This document shows positions 1-8,464 of a stretch of 64,000 bases of DNA, piece after piece. A program made the position numbers and the translations under genes. The number at the start of each line of letters is the position of its first letter. Position 1 is the first letter of the stretch. Below the pieces are notes generated by a model. That model saw only the letters and a list, made by a program, of their open reading frames with translations. It was not told the DNA's origin and did no database searches. Source of the stretch: an uncultured Dehalococcoidia bacterium (GTDB taxonomy: Bacteria > Chloroflexota > Dehalococcoidia > Lucifugimonadales > JADFKI01); NCBI GenBank assembly GCA_958295865.1, contig CATQHF010000002.1:248001-312000 (forward strand), read 5' to 3'.

Positions 1-272
1 GCTACGCCCTTGCCGCGCATGTCGTCGAGCAATTTGCCGCCGGTAGCCGTCTGCATGCCGGTATCCACGATGAGGAGCTTGCCCTCCGAGCGAATCACCA
101 CAGAGCCGTAGCGTGATTGAATCTCGTCGTTGGAGTCGAGAATGCTCGGAAACTCGCGCCACTGGGCGATGTCGGTTTCCGGGAATGTAACCGTGGGGTC
201 GCGCTTGGCGGAGAAGCCGTCCTTGACGGACAGCACCTCAACATTGCCTACCGTGATTGTGTTGCTTGCCAT
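1..272 (-). CDS. MBL-fold metallo-hydrolase, N-terminal part (runs off the window)
   Basis: The first 90 codons of a metallo-beta-lactamase-fold hydrolase read leftward from ATG 270-272; the rest lies beyond the window edge. The protein starts MASNTITVGNVEVLSVKDG and aligns along its length with the start of the neighbouring hydrolase at 450-1250, including the VIRSEGKLLIVDTGMQ strand. The two are therefore tandem paralogues. The HxHxDH metal-binding motif would lie in the missing part, so catalytic competence cannot be judged. A 150-bp palindromic element (301-450) separates the pair. Substrate unknown. Confidence 0.85.
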   Translation of the reverse strand, partial: MASNTITVGNVEVLSVKDGFSAKRDPTVTFPETDIAQWREFPSILDSNDEIQSRYGSVVIRSEGKLLIVDTGMQTATGGKLLDDMRGKGV

Positions 273-300
273 TATCCAGCCTCCATGTTCACTAATGTTA

Positions 301-450
301 GGTTCTGTGGACATTTGCGTCATTCCCGTGAAAACGGGAATCCAGAACATCGGAATGTAGTCACTTTCGCATATTCTAGGCTATCTCAAAGCACTGGATT
401 CCTGCTTTCGCAGGAATGACGAGATGAAAAGCCGAATTGTCCACAGAACC
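301..450. repeat. Family A MITE-like element, copy 1 (complete)
   Basis: A 150-bp element with perfect 13-bp terminal inverted repeats, GGTTCTGTGGACA at 301-313 and its complement at 438-450. It is flanked by TA on both sides (299-300 and 451-452), as IS630/Tc1-mariner-type MITEs are. Inside are two short palindromes, ATTCCCGTGAAAACGGGAAT and TTCCTGCTTTCGCAGGAA. The right-hand TA plus the terminal G forms the TAG stop codon of the hydrolase at 450-1250. Other copies: 6084-6256, 23924-24105, 55920-56078, 59770-60064. Confidence 0.85.
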
Positions 451-1250
451 TAGATGCCCTGCCAGACGCGGCGGCTGCCCTCGCGGGTAAAGCGCCCGAA
501 GCCGTTGCCCGGGAAGTGCCCGGCGGATACGAGCGCGCCCTCATTCTCCAGCCGATCGAGCACGGCATGGCGCGTTTGTCGTGAGAGATTGGGGTCCACA
601 TCGAACCCCGGACTCCAATCGGTGTAGTGCGCCTGCGCGGGGCTATGGGCGACATCGCCCAGGATGAAGCCGCGCTCGCCCGCCGATGACACCACGATGG
701 AGATATGACCCGGCGTGTGTCCCGGCGTGTCCACGGTCGTCAGCTCATCGGTAATCCGATACTCGCCTTCGATGAGGTCAATCAGGTTCAGGTCTCGCAG
801 GGGCAGCGCTTGCTGCTTGATGTGGTCGGCGTCGTCGATGACGGCAGGCGATGTCCAGTAGTCCCAATCCGCCTTAGTCGCTAGGTAGCGGGCGTTGGGG
901 AATGTGGGGCTGCCGTCGGTCAGATTCCAGCCGATATGGTCGGGGTGCAGATGCGTCAGAACCACAAGGTCAACCGCCGCCGCGTCAATGCCCCGTGCGC
1001 GCATGTCGTCCATCAGAGCGCCGTCCGGGGCTTGCAAGCCGGTGTCCACGATGATGAGCTTGCCGTCGGAGCGCACCGCCGTAGTGCCGAAGCGCGGGTG
1101 AATCAGGTCGCCGTCAAGCAGTTCGGGATACTCGGATTGCCACTGCTCCATGCTGCTGTCCGCGAACACATCCAAAGGCTGCATATCGCCCTGCCCGTCC
1201 GTCAATGCCAGCATCTCCACATTTCCGACCGTAACTTTGTAGTCTGCCAT
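450..1250 (-). CDS. MBL-fold metallo-hydrolase
   Basis: A 266-residue metallo-beta-lactamase-fold hydrolase. The metal-binding motif THLHPDHIGW is visible mid-protein, followed by the downstream His and Asp strands HTPGHISIVV and GDVAHSP and a final GHFPGNG, so a complete two-metal site is likely. The start MADYKVTVGN is chosen at ATG 1248-1250 because it aligns with the start of the paralogue at 1-272; the frame stays open further upstream only antisense to selD. The stop codon TAG (450-452) lies in the right terminus of the family A element. Family members include lactonases and glyoxalase II-like enzymes; the substrate cannot be told. Confidence 0.9.
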   Translation of the reverse strand: MADYKVTVGNVEMLALTDGQGDMQPLDVFADSSMEQWQSEYPELLDGDLIHPRFGTTAVRSDGKLIIVDTGLQAPDGALMDDMRARGIDAAAVDLVVLTHLHPDHIGWNLTDGSPTFPNARYLATKADWDYWTSPAVIDDADHIKQQALPLRDLNLIDLIEGEYRITDELTTVDTPGHTPGHISIVVSSAGERGFILGDVAHSPAQAHYTDWSPGFDVDPNLSRQTRHAVLDRLENEGALVSAGHFPGNGFGRFTREGSRRVWQGI

Positions 1251-1323
1251 AAAGCCCTCCGCCGATTTCTGGTATGATAGTTGCCTAATGTTACTCCGAA
1301 ACTGAGGATGGTTCAAATGGACA

Positions 1324-1416
1324 GCGTTTCCATTCGGGTCGTCGAGATTATCCGTCATTCCTGCGAAAGCGGGAATCCAGTGTAATAATGCGCCAGAACT
1401 ATCTAAAAGGAAACGC
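1324..1416. repeat. Family C palindromic element, diverged copy
   Basis: GCGTTTCC at 1324-1331 is mirrored by GGAAACGC at 1409-1416, and the imperfect inverted similarity continues outward (CAAATGGAC against GTCCAAATG). The centre carries the CATTCCTGCGAAAGCGGGAAT palindrome also seen in family A. The element lies between the hydrolase start and selD and so forms most of their divergent intergenic region. The clearest copy of the family is 10277-10368. Confidence 0.6.
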
Positions 1417-1469
1417 CATCGTCCAAATGCGGTGGCTAACGGGATAGACAGAATTATGGGGAGAATACG

Positions 1470-2528
1470 ATGACGCACACACATGAAGAGGTACGCCTGA
1501 CTGAGTTGGCGAGTTGCGCGGGTTGAGCGTCCAAGTTCAGTCCGAAGGACCTGGCGCAGGTGCTGCGCCGGCTGCCAGCAATCAGTGACCCTAATCTGCT
1601 CGTGGGCATATCGACGGGCGATGACGCCGCCGTCTATCGCATGGACGACGAAACGGCTATCATCTCGACGGTGGACTTCTTCCCGCCAATCGTGGATGAC
1701 CCGTTCATCTTCGGCGAGATTGCCGCCGCGAACGCGCTCAGCGATGTGTACGCGATGGGCGGCAAGCCGATAATCGCGCTCAACATCGTGGGCTTCCCCG
1801 TGGATTTGCCGCACGACATCCTCGGGGAGATACTCCAGGGCGGCGCGGCGAAGGCGGAAGAGGCGGGCGTGCTCATCGTGGGCGGGCATACGGTTGACGA
1901 CGCCGAGCCTAAGTACGGCATGTCGGTAACGGGCGTGGTCGAGCCGGGCAAGCAGGTCACCAACGCGGGCGCGTGTCCGGGTGATGTACTGGTGCTGACT
2001 AAGCCCATTGGCACGGGCATCATCACGACCGCGGGGAAGCAGGAGCGTGTCAGCGCGGATACGCTGGATGCGGCGGTTGCGGTGATGAGCGAACTGAACC
2101 GCGCCGCTTCGGAGGCGATGATGAGCGTGGGCGCGCACGCCTGTGTTGACATCACAGGGTTCGGCTTGCTGGGACATCTGCGGCTCATCGCTCAGGGCAG
2201 CGCCGTCAGCGCGCGGGTGAGCGTGGGCGCGATTCCGGTCATCGAAGGCGTGACCGAGCTGCTGGATGAGGGCATCGCGCCGGGCGGCACTCATCGCAAT
2301 CTGGAATCGCTGGACGGCGTGGTTGACTGGCACGCCGATATAACGGAGCAGACACGGATACTGCTGGCGGACGCGCAGACTTCCGGCGGGCTGCTCATCG
2401 CGGTCGCGCCGGAGAAGCTGGACGCGCTGCTGGATGCGCTGGCGAATGCGGGCGTGCAGACGCGAGCGGTCATAGGCGAGGTGATGGCGCAGGATGCACA
2501 GGCAGCCGCCATTTCGGTAACGCCGTAG
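1470..2528 (+). CDS. selD: Selenide, water dikinase (SelD), selenocysteine-containing through in-frame TGA
   Basis: SelD makes selenophosphate from selenide and ATP, the selenium donor for selenocysteine tRNA and selenouridine. The reading frame from ATG 1470 crosses one TGA at 1524-1526 and stays open to TAG 2526-2528, giving 352 residues, close to the usual length of about 350. The TGA sits exactly where SelD enzymes carry their catalytic Cys or Sec: the local sequence is [19 protein letters not shown], against the family pattern GCxxKxxP. GDDAAVY and GGHTVDD nucleotide/metal-binding motifs follow. GGGGAG lies just ahead of ATG 1470. Automatic calling would start at GTG 1560 and lose the catalytic N-terminus. 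No selA, selB or selC is in the window. Family assignment is secure; Sec insertion is inferred from frame, position and a candidate SECIS. Confidence 0.93.
1531..1554 (+). promoter_or_regulatory. Candidate bacterial SECIS hairpin in selD
   Basis: Four bases after the TGA, CCAAGUUC (1531-1538) can pair with GGACCUGG (1547-1554) around the 8-base loop AGUCCGAA. This gives seven pairs with one internal A/C mismatch. The apical loop is about 16 bases from the UGA, where bacterial SelB-recognised SECIS elements sit. The loop holds a G near its 5' side, but the match to the E. coli fdhF loop is only partial. Structure was judged by eye. Confidence 0.5.
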
Positions 2529-2646
2529 CCGCCTGCGGGCGAATCACGGCAATCGGCTGACGCCGCGAGGATGCGAACATGGGGATTCCCCTATCGTCAT
2601 CGGAATGTGGGAGGGCCGCTTGTCCCTGGGGTTCGCGCACTGCCGA

Positions 2647-3738
2647 ATGAGTCGCTGTAAGTGGTTGCGCTGTCTTGCCGTTGCAGTCGCCTTTGCGAGT
2701 GTGGCGGCGGCGGCTTGCCAATCTGCGCCCGCAGCGTCCCGCGTTGACGCTCAGGCTGTGGCGCGGCCGGCGAACTCTGTGGCGGCTTCCGCTTCTCCGA
2801 CGAGTACGAGGACGCCAACACCGACTGTCGCGCCCATACTCATCAGCGACTTGCAGCCCGTTACGCCCGCGTCGATGTTCGAGCGGCAGGATGGGACGCC
2901 GAACGCAGAGCCGGTGAATACTCCAATCGCTGATGCGGATGTGATGGATATACGGCAGAGCGCGGCGACGGCTACTCGCGCGGCGACGGCTTTCGCCGCC
3001 GCGACGCCCTTCCCTCCATCCACGCCTATACTTCCCGCGCCAACCGCGACCGCTATACCCGTAATCATGCCCACGCTTGCGCCGTCGCTGTCGCATACTC
3101 CTGCGTCTATGCCCGCGCTCCTGCCGGTGCCTATGCCTACGCACACAGTTACGCCTACGCCGGAACTGAAAGCAACGGAAGCGCCGACGCCCACGCCTGT
3201 TGCCACTCAAACGCCCGCGCCGACACAGACGCTAACGCCCGCGTCCACGCCAACCGCGCTGCCAATATCGACGCCCGTTCCCGCATACACGCCTACCCTG
3301 CCGCCGACGCCCACGCCCGTGCCTGCCGATTGTCGCATCAAGGGCAATATCAGCGGCGACGAGCGCGTGTATCATACGCCGGATAGTCCTTGGTACAATC
3401 GGACGGAGATCGACGCATCCAAGGGCGAGCGCTGGTTTTGCAGCGAGCGGGAAGCGGAGGCTGCGGGATGGAGAGCGCCGAAGAGTACGCCGCCCAAGCC
3501 TTCATCCACGCCCGCGCCTGACGACGCGCCCAAGCCTTGCGAAAGCAGAGTCAACATCAATACGGCGAACGTCGAGGAGTTGGAGACGCTGCCGGGCATC
3601 GGCCCAGTGAAAGCGCAAAGCATCGTCGATTACCGCAGCGCAAACGGCAACTTTGCCAGCGTCGAGCAGCTTGGCGATGTGAAAGGCATTGGACCTGCGA
3701 CCTTGAGCAAGATTAGAGATTGCGCGTTCGCGGAATAG
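2647..3738 (+). CDS. ComEA-like helix-hairpin-helix lipoprotein
   Basis: A 363-residue secreted protein. It begins with a lipoprotein signal ending ASVAAAAC, which favours ATG 2647 over the earlier ATG 2605. Then comes a long Thr/Pro/Ala-rich linker with many TPTP runs (about residues 30-235). A short domain follows with [18 protein letters not shown] and [16 protein letters not shown], typical of the small domain appended to some secreted nucleases. The C-terminus has paired HhH motifs, [21 protein letters not shown] and [12 protein letters not shown], as in the DNA-binding ComEA of competence systems. No comEC is adjacent. A surface-anchored DNA-binding role is likely but inferred. Confidence 0.8.
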   Translation: MSRCKWLRCLAVAVAFASVAAAACQSAPAASRVDAQAVARPANSVAASASPTSTRTPTPTVAPILISDLQPVTPASMFERQDGTPNAEPVNTPIADADVMDIRQSAATATRAATAFAAATPFPPSTPILPAPTATAIPVIMPTLAPSLSHTPASMPALLPVPMPTHTVTPTPELKATEAPTPTPVATQTPAPTQTLTPASTPTALPISTPVPAYTPTLPPTPTPVPADCRIKGNISGDERVYHTPDSPWYNRTEIDASKGERWFCSEREAEAAGWRAPKSTPPKPSSTPAPDDAPKPCESRVNINTANVEELETLPGIGPVKAQSIVDYRSANGNFASVEQLGDVKGIGPATLSKIRDCAFAE

Positions 3739-3824
3739 CGGCATAACGGCGACGCCCAATTGGTAGCGGATGGGCGCGGGCTTTGGTATCTTTGTTGCAG
3801 TTCAAGTGTGGGAGATGGAAGGCA

Positions 3825-5495
3825 TTGATAGTACGAGATCAGATAGCGGAACTGGTGAGGCGGGCGCTTGCCGAGGCGCAGGCGGCTGATGCGCTGCCCT
3901 CGGTCGCAGTCGAGGACATCGCCGTGGAGCGGCCGCAGAATGCGGAGCACGGGGACTTTGCCACGAGCCTGCCGCTGAAGCTGGCGCGTCCGATGCGAAT
4001 GAACCCGCTGCAAATAGCGGAGCGCATATCGACGCACATACGCGGCGACGGGCTGCTGGAGTCGGCAAGCGTGGCTGCGCCGGGGTTCATCAACTTCTCG
4101 CTCAAGCGGGAATGGCTGCAAGAGCGGGTGGACGCCATCAGGACGGCGGGTGCGACATTCGGCGACTTGGACGCGGGACAGGCGCAATCCGTGCAGGTTG
4201 AGTTCGTGAGCGCCAACCCGGTTGGGCCGCTGCACATCGCGCACGCGCGGGGCGGCGTCATCGGCAGCGCGCTCGCCAACATACTGCAAGCCGCAGGACA
4301 TGATGTGACGCGCGAATACTACTTCAACGACGCGGGCGCGCAGATTGGACACTTTCAGCGCACGCTGCACGCGCGCTACTTGCAGCAGTGCGGCAGGGAC
4401 GCGGAGGTGCCGGAGGACGGCTACCAAGGCGAGTACATGGTTGACCTTGCCGCCGAGATACGCGCCGAGGAAGGCGACCGCTTCCTGGGCATGCCCGAAC
4501 CGGAGGCGTCGGAGGCGCTGGGCGCGATAGGCATAGCCAAGTTCATGGCGCGTATCAGGGACGACCTCATGAGCCTGCGAATAGAGTTCGACGAGTGGTT
4601 CAACGAGGCGTCGCTGTATGTCAACGGGCAGTTTGAGAGCGCGATGGCGCTGCTGAGAGACAAGGGCTATGTTACCGAGCGCGAGCGCGCTGTCTGGTTC
4701 GCGTCGACGCTGCTGGGCGATGAGAAGGACAAGGTGCTGGTTCGCGGCAATGGCATACCGACCTATTTCGCCTCGGATGTCGCCTACCACTACAACAAGT
4801 TCTTCGAGCGCGAATTCGACCATGTCATCAACATCTGGGGCGCGGATCACCAGGGGCATGCGCTGTTCATGAATGCGGTGGTCGCCGCGCTGGGGATGCC
4901 GGAGGACAAGCTGACGCTGATAATCAATCAGCTGGTCACTCTAAAGCGGGGCGGCGAGACGGTGCGGCTGTCGAAGCGCACGGGGGACATCATCACGCTG
5001 CGCGAGGTAATAGACGAGGTGGGCGCGGACGCCTGCCGCTACTTCTTCCTGTCACGCGCCGCGGACAGCCAGATGGAGTTCGACCTGGAGCTTGCGAAGC
5101 GGCAGTCGCAGGAGAACCCGGTGTATTACATCCAGTACGCGCACGCGCGGATAGCCAGCATTCTGCGGCTGGCGGCTGAGCGCGGCATGGATTACGGCGA
5201 CGGCGACGCCGCGCTGCTGACGCATGAGGCGGAACTCGCGCTGATACGCAAGATGATGGAGCTGCCGGAGCTTATCGGCATGATGGCGCACAACCTGGAG
5301 GCGCACCACCTGCCGCACTACGCATCTGAGCTGGCGACGGCGTTCCACTGGTTCTACCAGAACTGCCGCGTCGTCTCCGGGGTCGAGGGCGAGGAGGCGC
5401 TGAGCAAGGCGCGGCTGAAGCTGGTGGACGCGGCGCGGATTACGCTGGCGCGATGCCTGAGCCTGATGGTGATGGACGCTCCCACCAAGATGTAA
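3825..5495 (+). CDS. argS: Arginyl-tRNA synthetase
   Basis: Class I aminoacyl-tRNA synthetase charging tRNA-Arg. The HIGH-type signature appears as ANPVGPLHIAHARGG (about residues 130-145), the KMSKS-type loop as VRLSKRTGD, and the C-terminal DALR anticodon-binding domain contains YIQYAHARIASILR. With a TTG start at 3825 the protein is 556 residues, normal for the family. This start is chosen because GGAG and GGAAGG lie just upstream and the N-terminal Add-1 domain then begins cleanly at IVRDQIAELVRRAL. A longer frame opens at 3783 but adds a non-conserved stretch. Confidence 0.95.
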   Translation: MIVRDQIAELVRRALAEAQAADALPSVAVEDIAVERPQNAEHGDFATSLPLKLARPMRMNPLQIAERISTHIRGDGLLESASVAAPGFINFSLKREWLQERVDAIRTAGATFGDLDAGQAQSVQVEFVSANPVGPLHIAHARGGVIGSALANILQAAGHDVTREYYFNDAGAQIGHFQRTLHARYLQQCGRDAEVPEDGYQGEYMVDLAAEIRAEEGDRFLGMPEPEASEALGAIGIAKFMARIRDDLMSLRIEFDEWFNEASLYVNGQFESAMALLRDKGYVTERERAVWFASTLLGDEKDKVLVRGNGIPTYFASDVAYHYNKFFEREFDHVINIWGADHQGHALFMNAVVAALGMPEDKLTLIINQLVTLKRGGETVRLSKRTGDIITLREVIDEVGADACRYFFLSRAADSQMEFDLELAKRQSQENPVYYIQYAHARIASILRLAAERGMDYGDGDAALLTHEAELALIRKMMELPELIGMMAHNLEAHHLPHYASELATAFHWFYQNCRVVSGVEGEEALSKARLKLVDAARITLARCLSLMVMDAPTKM

Positions 5496-5530
5496 GGCGC
5501 GGGGCTGGCAGGATTGGTGAGTAACCTGCC

Positions 5531-6043
5531 CTACTCCAGGTTGCCCTGCGACTTGTACAGCTTGGTCTTTTCCATATAGACGTCGCAGTACCACTTCATC
5601 TTGGCGAGGTGGCGCTCGCCGACTTCTCGCAGCGCCTTGCCGGGTGAGCCGACGACCAGCGAGCGCGGCGGTATTTGCACATTGTCCACTAGCATCGTGC
5701 CGGACGCTATCAGGCTGTACTCGCCAATCTCCACGCCGTCGTTGAGGGTCGCGCCATTGCCGATGACGGCGCGGTCTCCGACCGTCTTGGCGTGGCAGAG
5801 CACCTTGTGGCCGATGGTCACATAGTCGCCGATAATCACATCGGCGTCGCCATGGACGGCGGAATTGTCCTGAATGTTGGTGTGCTTGCCGATGGTAATC
5901 TTGCCCATGTCGGCGCGCACGACCGCGCCGGGCCAGACGCTCGAACCCTCGCCAATCTCCACATCGCCGATGACATAGGCGAACTCGCTGATGAACGCCG
6001 TGGGGTGGATTTTGGGGGTTGCTTCTCCGAGGCTGCGTATCAT
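5531..6043 (-). CDS. Gamma-carbonic-anhydrase-type hexapeptide-repeat protein
   Basis: A 170-residue left-handed beta-helix protein built from hexapeptide repeats (IGDVEI, IGEGSSV, VRADMGKITIG, IGDYVTIGH). The pattern GHKVLCH with an earlier NIQDNSAVHGD supplies the His residues that bind metal at trimer interfaces in gamma-class carbonic anhydrases (YrdA/CaiE-like). Length matches the family. AAGGAGCG precedes the ATG. It converges on argS, 35 bases apart. Carbonic anhydrase activity is not certain, since many homologues are inactive or act as acyltransferase-like proteins. Confidence 0.85.
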   Translation of the reverse strand: MIRSLGEATPKIHPTAFISEFAYVIGDVEIGEGSSVWPGAVVRADMGKITIGKHTNIQDNSAVHGDADVIIGDYVTIGHKVLCHAKTVGDRAVIGNGATLNDGVEIGEYSLIASGTMLVDNVQIPPRSLVVGSPGKALREVGERHLAKMKWYCDVYMEKTKLYKSQGNLE

Positions 6044-6083
6044 TGAGGGGCGCTCCTTGGTTTAATATGTAGGTTTGAGGATA

Positions 6084-6256
6084 GGTTGTGTGGGCGTTTG
6101 GGTCATTCCCTTGAAAACGGGAATCCAGGATCTCAGAATGTAGTTATTTTCGTATATTCTAGGCTATCTCAAAGCGCTTGATTCCTGCCTATGCTTTCGC
6201 AGGGGTGACTTTCTTTCGCTGGAATGACGGGATGAAGTCGAAATGTCAGCAGAGCA
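6084..6256. repeat. Family A MITE-like element, copy 2 (diverged)
   Basis: TA 6082-6083 is followed by GGTTGTGTGGGCG, a diverged left terminus. The interior holds CATTCCCTTGAAAACGGGAATCC, the shared core TATTCTAGGCTATCTCAAAGCG and the right-hand palindromes with TTTCGCAGGGGTGA. The right end is degenerate (TGTCAGCAGAGCA, then TA at 6257-6258). It lies between the gamma-carbonic-anhydrase start and the Uma2 region and fills most of the 6044-6315 gap. Confidence 0.7.
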
Positions 6257-6315
6257 TAGTTGCATACGGCGGGGCATATTTGCCCACCGGAGTCCTCCCC
6301 TTCTCACTGTGCTTA

Positions 6316-6567
6316 CTACTCATCCCAAGGGGAAACCTCAAACCCATGTAGCGCCAGCGCTATCGATAAGGCGATTTCCTCTTCGGTTTCCGGGCGCTGC
6401 TCGTGGCCTTGGTTGTATCGGTCGCGGTCTTCGGCTTCTTCTTGCCGCTTTGCGAAGGCGTTTAGCAGGCGTATGAAGAACTCGCTTTGCGTCTCGCCTG
6501 TGGATTCGCGCTCTCGCTCGATAAGCTCCAGCTTGTCGTCGGGAAGGATTATCTCTATCTGTGCCAT
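6316..6567 (-). CDS. Small RHH/antitoxin-like protein
   Basis: An 83-residue protein starting MAQIEIILPDDKLELIERE behind GGAGG, with GETQSEFFIRLLNAFAKRQEE following. A short beta strand and then two helices with a Ser/Glu-rich turn is the look of a ribbon-helix-helix (CopG/Arc-type) DNA-binding protein or antitoxin, but no family hit can be claimed by eye. It is last in the Uma2 gene row and shares their leader motif (6594-6620). An upstream in-frame ATG at 6618 falls in that leader and is rejected because the leader is not kept in frame at the other copies. A regulator or antitoxin for the Uma2 proteins is speculation. Confidence 0.6.
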   Translation of the reverse strand: MAQIEIILPDDKLELIERERESTGETQSEFFIRLLNAFAKRQEEAEDRDRYNQGHEQRPETEEEIALSIALALHGFEVSPWDE

Positions 6568-6630
6568 GTGAGCATGCCTCCGCTGAGAGCGTGATTTGGT
6601 CGGGTTCAAGTATGGCATATCGGTGGTGGG

Positions 6631-7458
6631 CTATTGTCCTTGACGCCTGAGCTGCTCGCGCAGTCGTCGAACTTCCGCTTCGGCGGCTTGACGGGCGGCG
6701 CGCTCATTCTGCCAGCCTTCTTCGGCAGATTGGCGGGCGGCTTCGGCGGCTTGGCGCGCGGCGAACTCATTCTGCCAGCCTTCTTCGGCGACTTGGCGCG
6801 CAACTTCGGTGTCTTGCCAGTCTTCCAGATATAAATCGGCAACGGGGTCGTAGAGCAGCGGGTCGCCGTCGTCCCAGCAGAGGCTCAAGCCCAGAACATC
6901 GCTGTATCCTTTCAGGACGCCGTCCGGCTCGTTGGTCAGCTCGATGGGGCGATACTCGCCGTTCACAAGCCGCTCGCCCGCCATCTCTACGCCGTGATAG
7001 TCGCCTCCCGTCGGGTCGAAGCGCCAGTATTCGGGTACGCCTATCTCGGCGTAGATGTCGCGCTTTAGTCCTGTGTCCTCGCGTCCCGTGCTGCAAGAGG
7101 CTATCTCCATCACCCAATCGGGCGGCTTGCCCACCTCCCAAGGGAGGTATATCTTGCGCGGGCGAATGGCGGTTGCTTCCACGCCTGTCGCTATGTAGAT
7201 GTCGGGCGAAACGCGGATGTTGAGGTTGGCGGGGTCGTAGCAGATGATGGTGTTGACATCCAAGAAAATGTCGGGTCGTTTGCCGAAGTCGGTTAGGTGC
7301 CTGTGCAGAAGGGCGTGTAGTTTCATCAGCGCGGGGTTTTGTTCCATGGCGTCAGGCTTTCGTACAGGCTCGTTGGGGTCGAAGTCGAGGCTGTCGTAGT
7401 CGATTTCGCCCTGCTTGCGGTATGGCAGCGTCTTGGTTGTGGATGCGATGGTGGTCAT
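6631..7458 (-). CDS. Uma2-family (DUF820) endonuclease-like protein, array member 1
   Basis: A 275-residue member of the Uma2 family, a PD-(D/E)xK nuclease fold. The catalytic pattern is visible as VSPDIYIATG, then PPDWVMEIASCST, then LKRDIYAEIGVPEYW, giving Asp, Glu and Lys. The C-terminal third is a coiled coil made of repeated blocks such as EEGWQNE and AARQAAEA, ending RRLREQLRRQGQ. GAGG lies 7 bases before ATG 7458. It differs from the other three copies by only a few substitutions (for example SCST where the others have SSST). Role unknown; the family is expanded in cyanobacteria and Chloroflexota. Confidence 0.85.
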   Translation of the reverse strand: MTTIASTTKTLPYRKQGEIDYDSLDFDPNEPVRKPDAMEQNPALMKLHALLHRHLTDFGKRPDIFLDVNTIICYDPANLNIRVSPDIYIATGVEATAIRPRKIYLPWEVGKPPDWVMEIASCSTGREDTGLKRDIYAEIGVPEYWRFDPTGGDYHGVEMAGERLVNGEYRPIELTNEPDGVLKGYSDVLGLSLCWDDGDPLLYDPVADLYLEDWQDTEVARQVAEEGWQNEFAARQAAEAARQSAEEGWQNERAARQAAEAEVRRLREQLRRQGQ

Positions 7459-7546
7459 GGCGTACCTCGGGCTGGCGCGACGGACTTTCATGCCCTGCTT
7501 TGCCTTGTGGTTTGGTCGGATTCAAGTATGGCATATTGGCGATGGG

Positions 7547-8374
7547 CTATGGTCCCTGACGCCTGAGTTGCTCGCGCAGTCGTCGAACTTCCGCTTCGGC
7601 GGCTTGGCGCGCGGCTTCGGCGGCTTGGCGTGCGGCGCGCTCATCCTGCCAGCCTTCTTCGGCGGCTTGGCGCGCGGCGCGTTCATCCTGCCAGCCTTCT
7701 TCGGCGACTTGACGGGCGGCGCGCTCATCCTGCCAGTCTTCCAGATATAAATCGGTTACGGGGTCGTAGAGCAGCGGATCGCCGTCGTCCCAGCAGAGGC
7801 TCAAGCCCAGAACATCGCTGTATCCTTTTAGGACGCCGTCCGGCTCGTTGGTCAGTTCGATGGGGCGATACTCGCCGTTCACAAGCCGCTCGCCTGCCAT
7901 CTCCGCGCCGTGATAGTCGCCTCCCGTCGGGTCGAAGCGCCAGTATTCGGGTACGCCTATCTCGGCGTAGATGCCGCGCTTTCTGCCCGTGTCCGCGCGT
8001 CCCGTGCTGGAAGAGGCTATCTCTATCACCCAATCGGGTGGCTTGCCCACCTCCCAAGGCAGGTATATCTTGCGCGGGCGAATGGCGGCGGCTTCCACGC
8101 CTGTCGCTATGTATATGTCGGGCGAAACGCGGATGTTGAGGTTGGCGGGGTCGTAGCAGATGATGGTGTTGACATCCAAGAAAATGTCGGGTCGTTTGCC
8201 GAAGTCGGTGAGGTGCGCGTGCAGAAGGGCGTGTAGTTTCATCAGCGCGGGGTTTTGTTCCATGGCGTCAGGCTTTCGTACAGGCTCGTTGGGGTCGAAG
8301 TCGAGGCTGTCGTAGTCGATTTCGCCCTGCTTGCGGTATGGCAGCGTCTTGGTTGTGGATGCGATGGTGGTCAT
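7547..8374 (-). CDS. Uma2-family endonuclease-like protein, array member 2
   Basis: A 275-residue Uma2 protein almost identical to its neighbours in the nuclease part (VSPDIYIATG, PPDWVIEIASSST, RKRGIYAEIGVPEYW). Its tail carries the block DERAARQ(V/A)AEEGWQ three times in a row, a different composition from member 1. Start ATG 8374 is preceded by CCGAGGTACGCC as at the other members. The frame stays open to 8452 into the shared leader, but the leader is out of frame at member 1, so it is treated as untranslated. Confidence 0.85.
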   Translation of the reverse strand: MTTIASTTKTLPYRKQGEIDYDSLDFDPNEPVRKPDAMEQNPALMKLHALLHAHLTDFGKRPDIFLDVNTIICYDPANLNIRVSPDIYIATGVEAAAIRPRKIYLPWEVGKPPDWVIEIASSSTGRADTGRKRGIYAEIGVPEYWRFDPTGGDYHGAEMAGERLVNGEYRPIELTNEPDGVLKGYSDVLGLSLCWDDGDPLLYDPVTDLYLEDWQDERAARQVAEEGWQDERAARQAAEEGWQDERAARQAAEAARQAAEAEVRRLREQLRRQGP

Positions 8375-8464
8375 GGCGTACCTCGGGCTGGCGCGACGGA
8401 TTTTATCTTGCGCCGCTTTGCCTTGTGGTTTGGTCGGGTTCAAGTATGGCATATCGGGGGTGGG

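Noticed and set aside
450..2333. A 627-codon minus-strand frame covering the hydrolase and most of selD
   Set aside because: Only the part from ATG 1250 has homology; the remainder is antisense to a conserved selD gene.
3630..4859. A 409-codon minus-strand frame opposite argS
   Set aside because: ArgS motifs are intact on the plus strand; the opposite frame is an Arg-rich shadow typical of high-GC DNA.
8375..8452. Leader peptide MPYLNPTK upstream of the Uma2 genes as a real N-terminus
   Set aside because: The reading frame from it into the gene is not kept at array member 1, and a good ribosome-binding site lies before the inner ATG.
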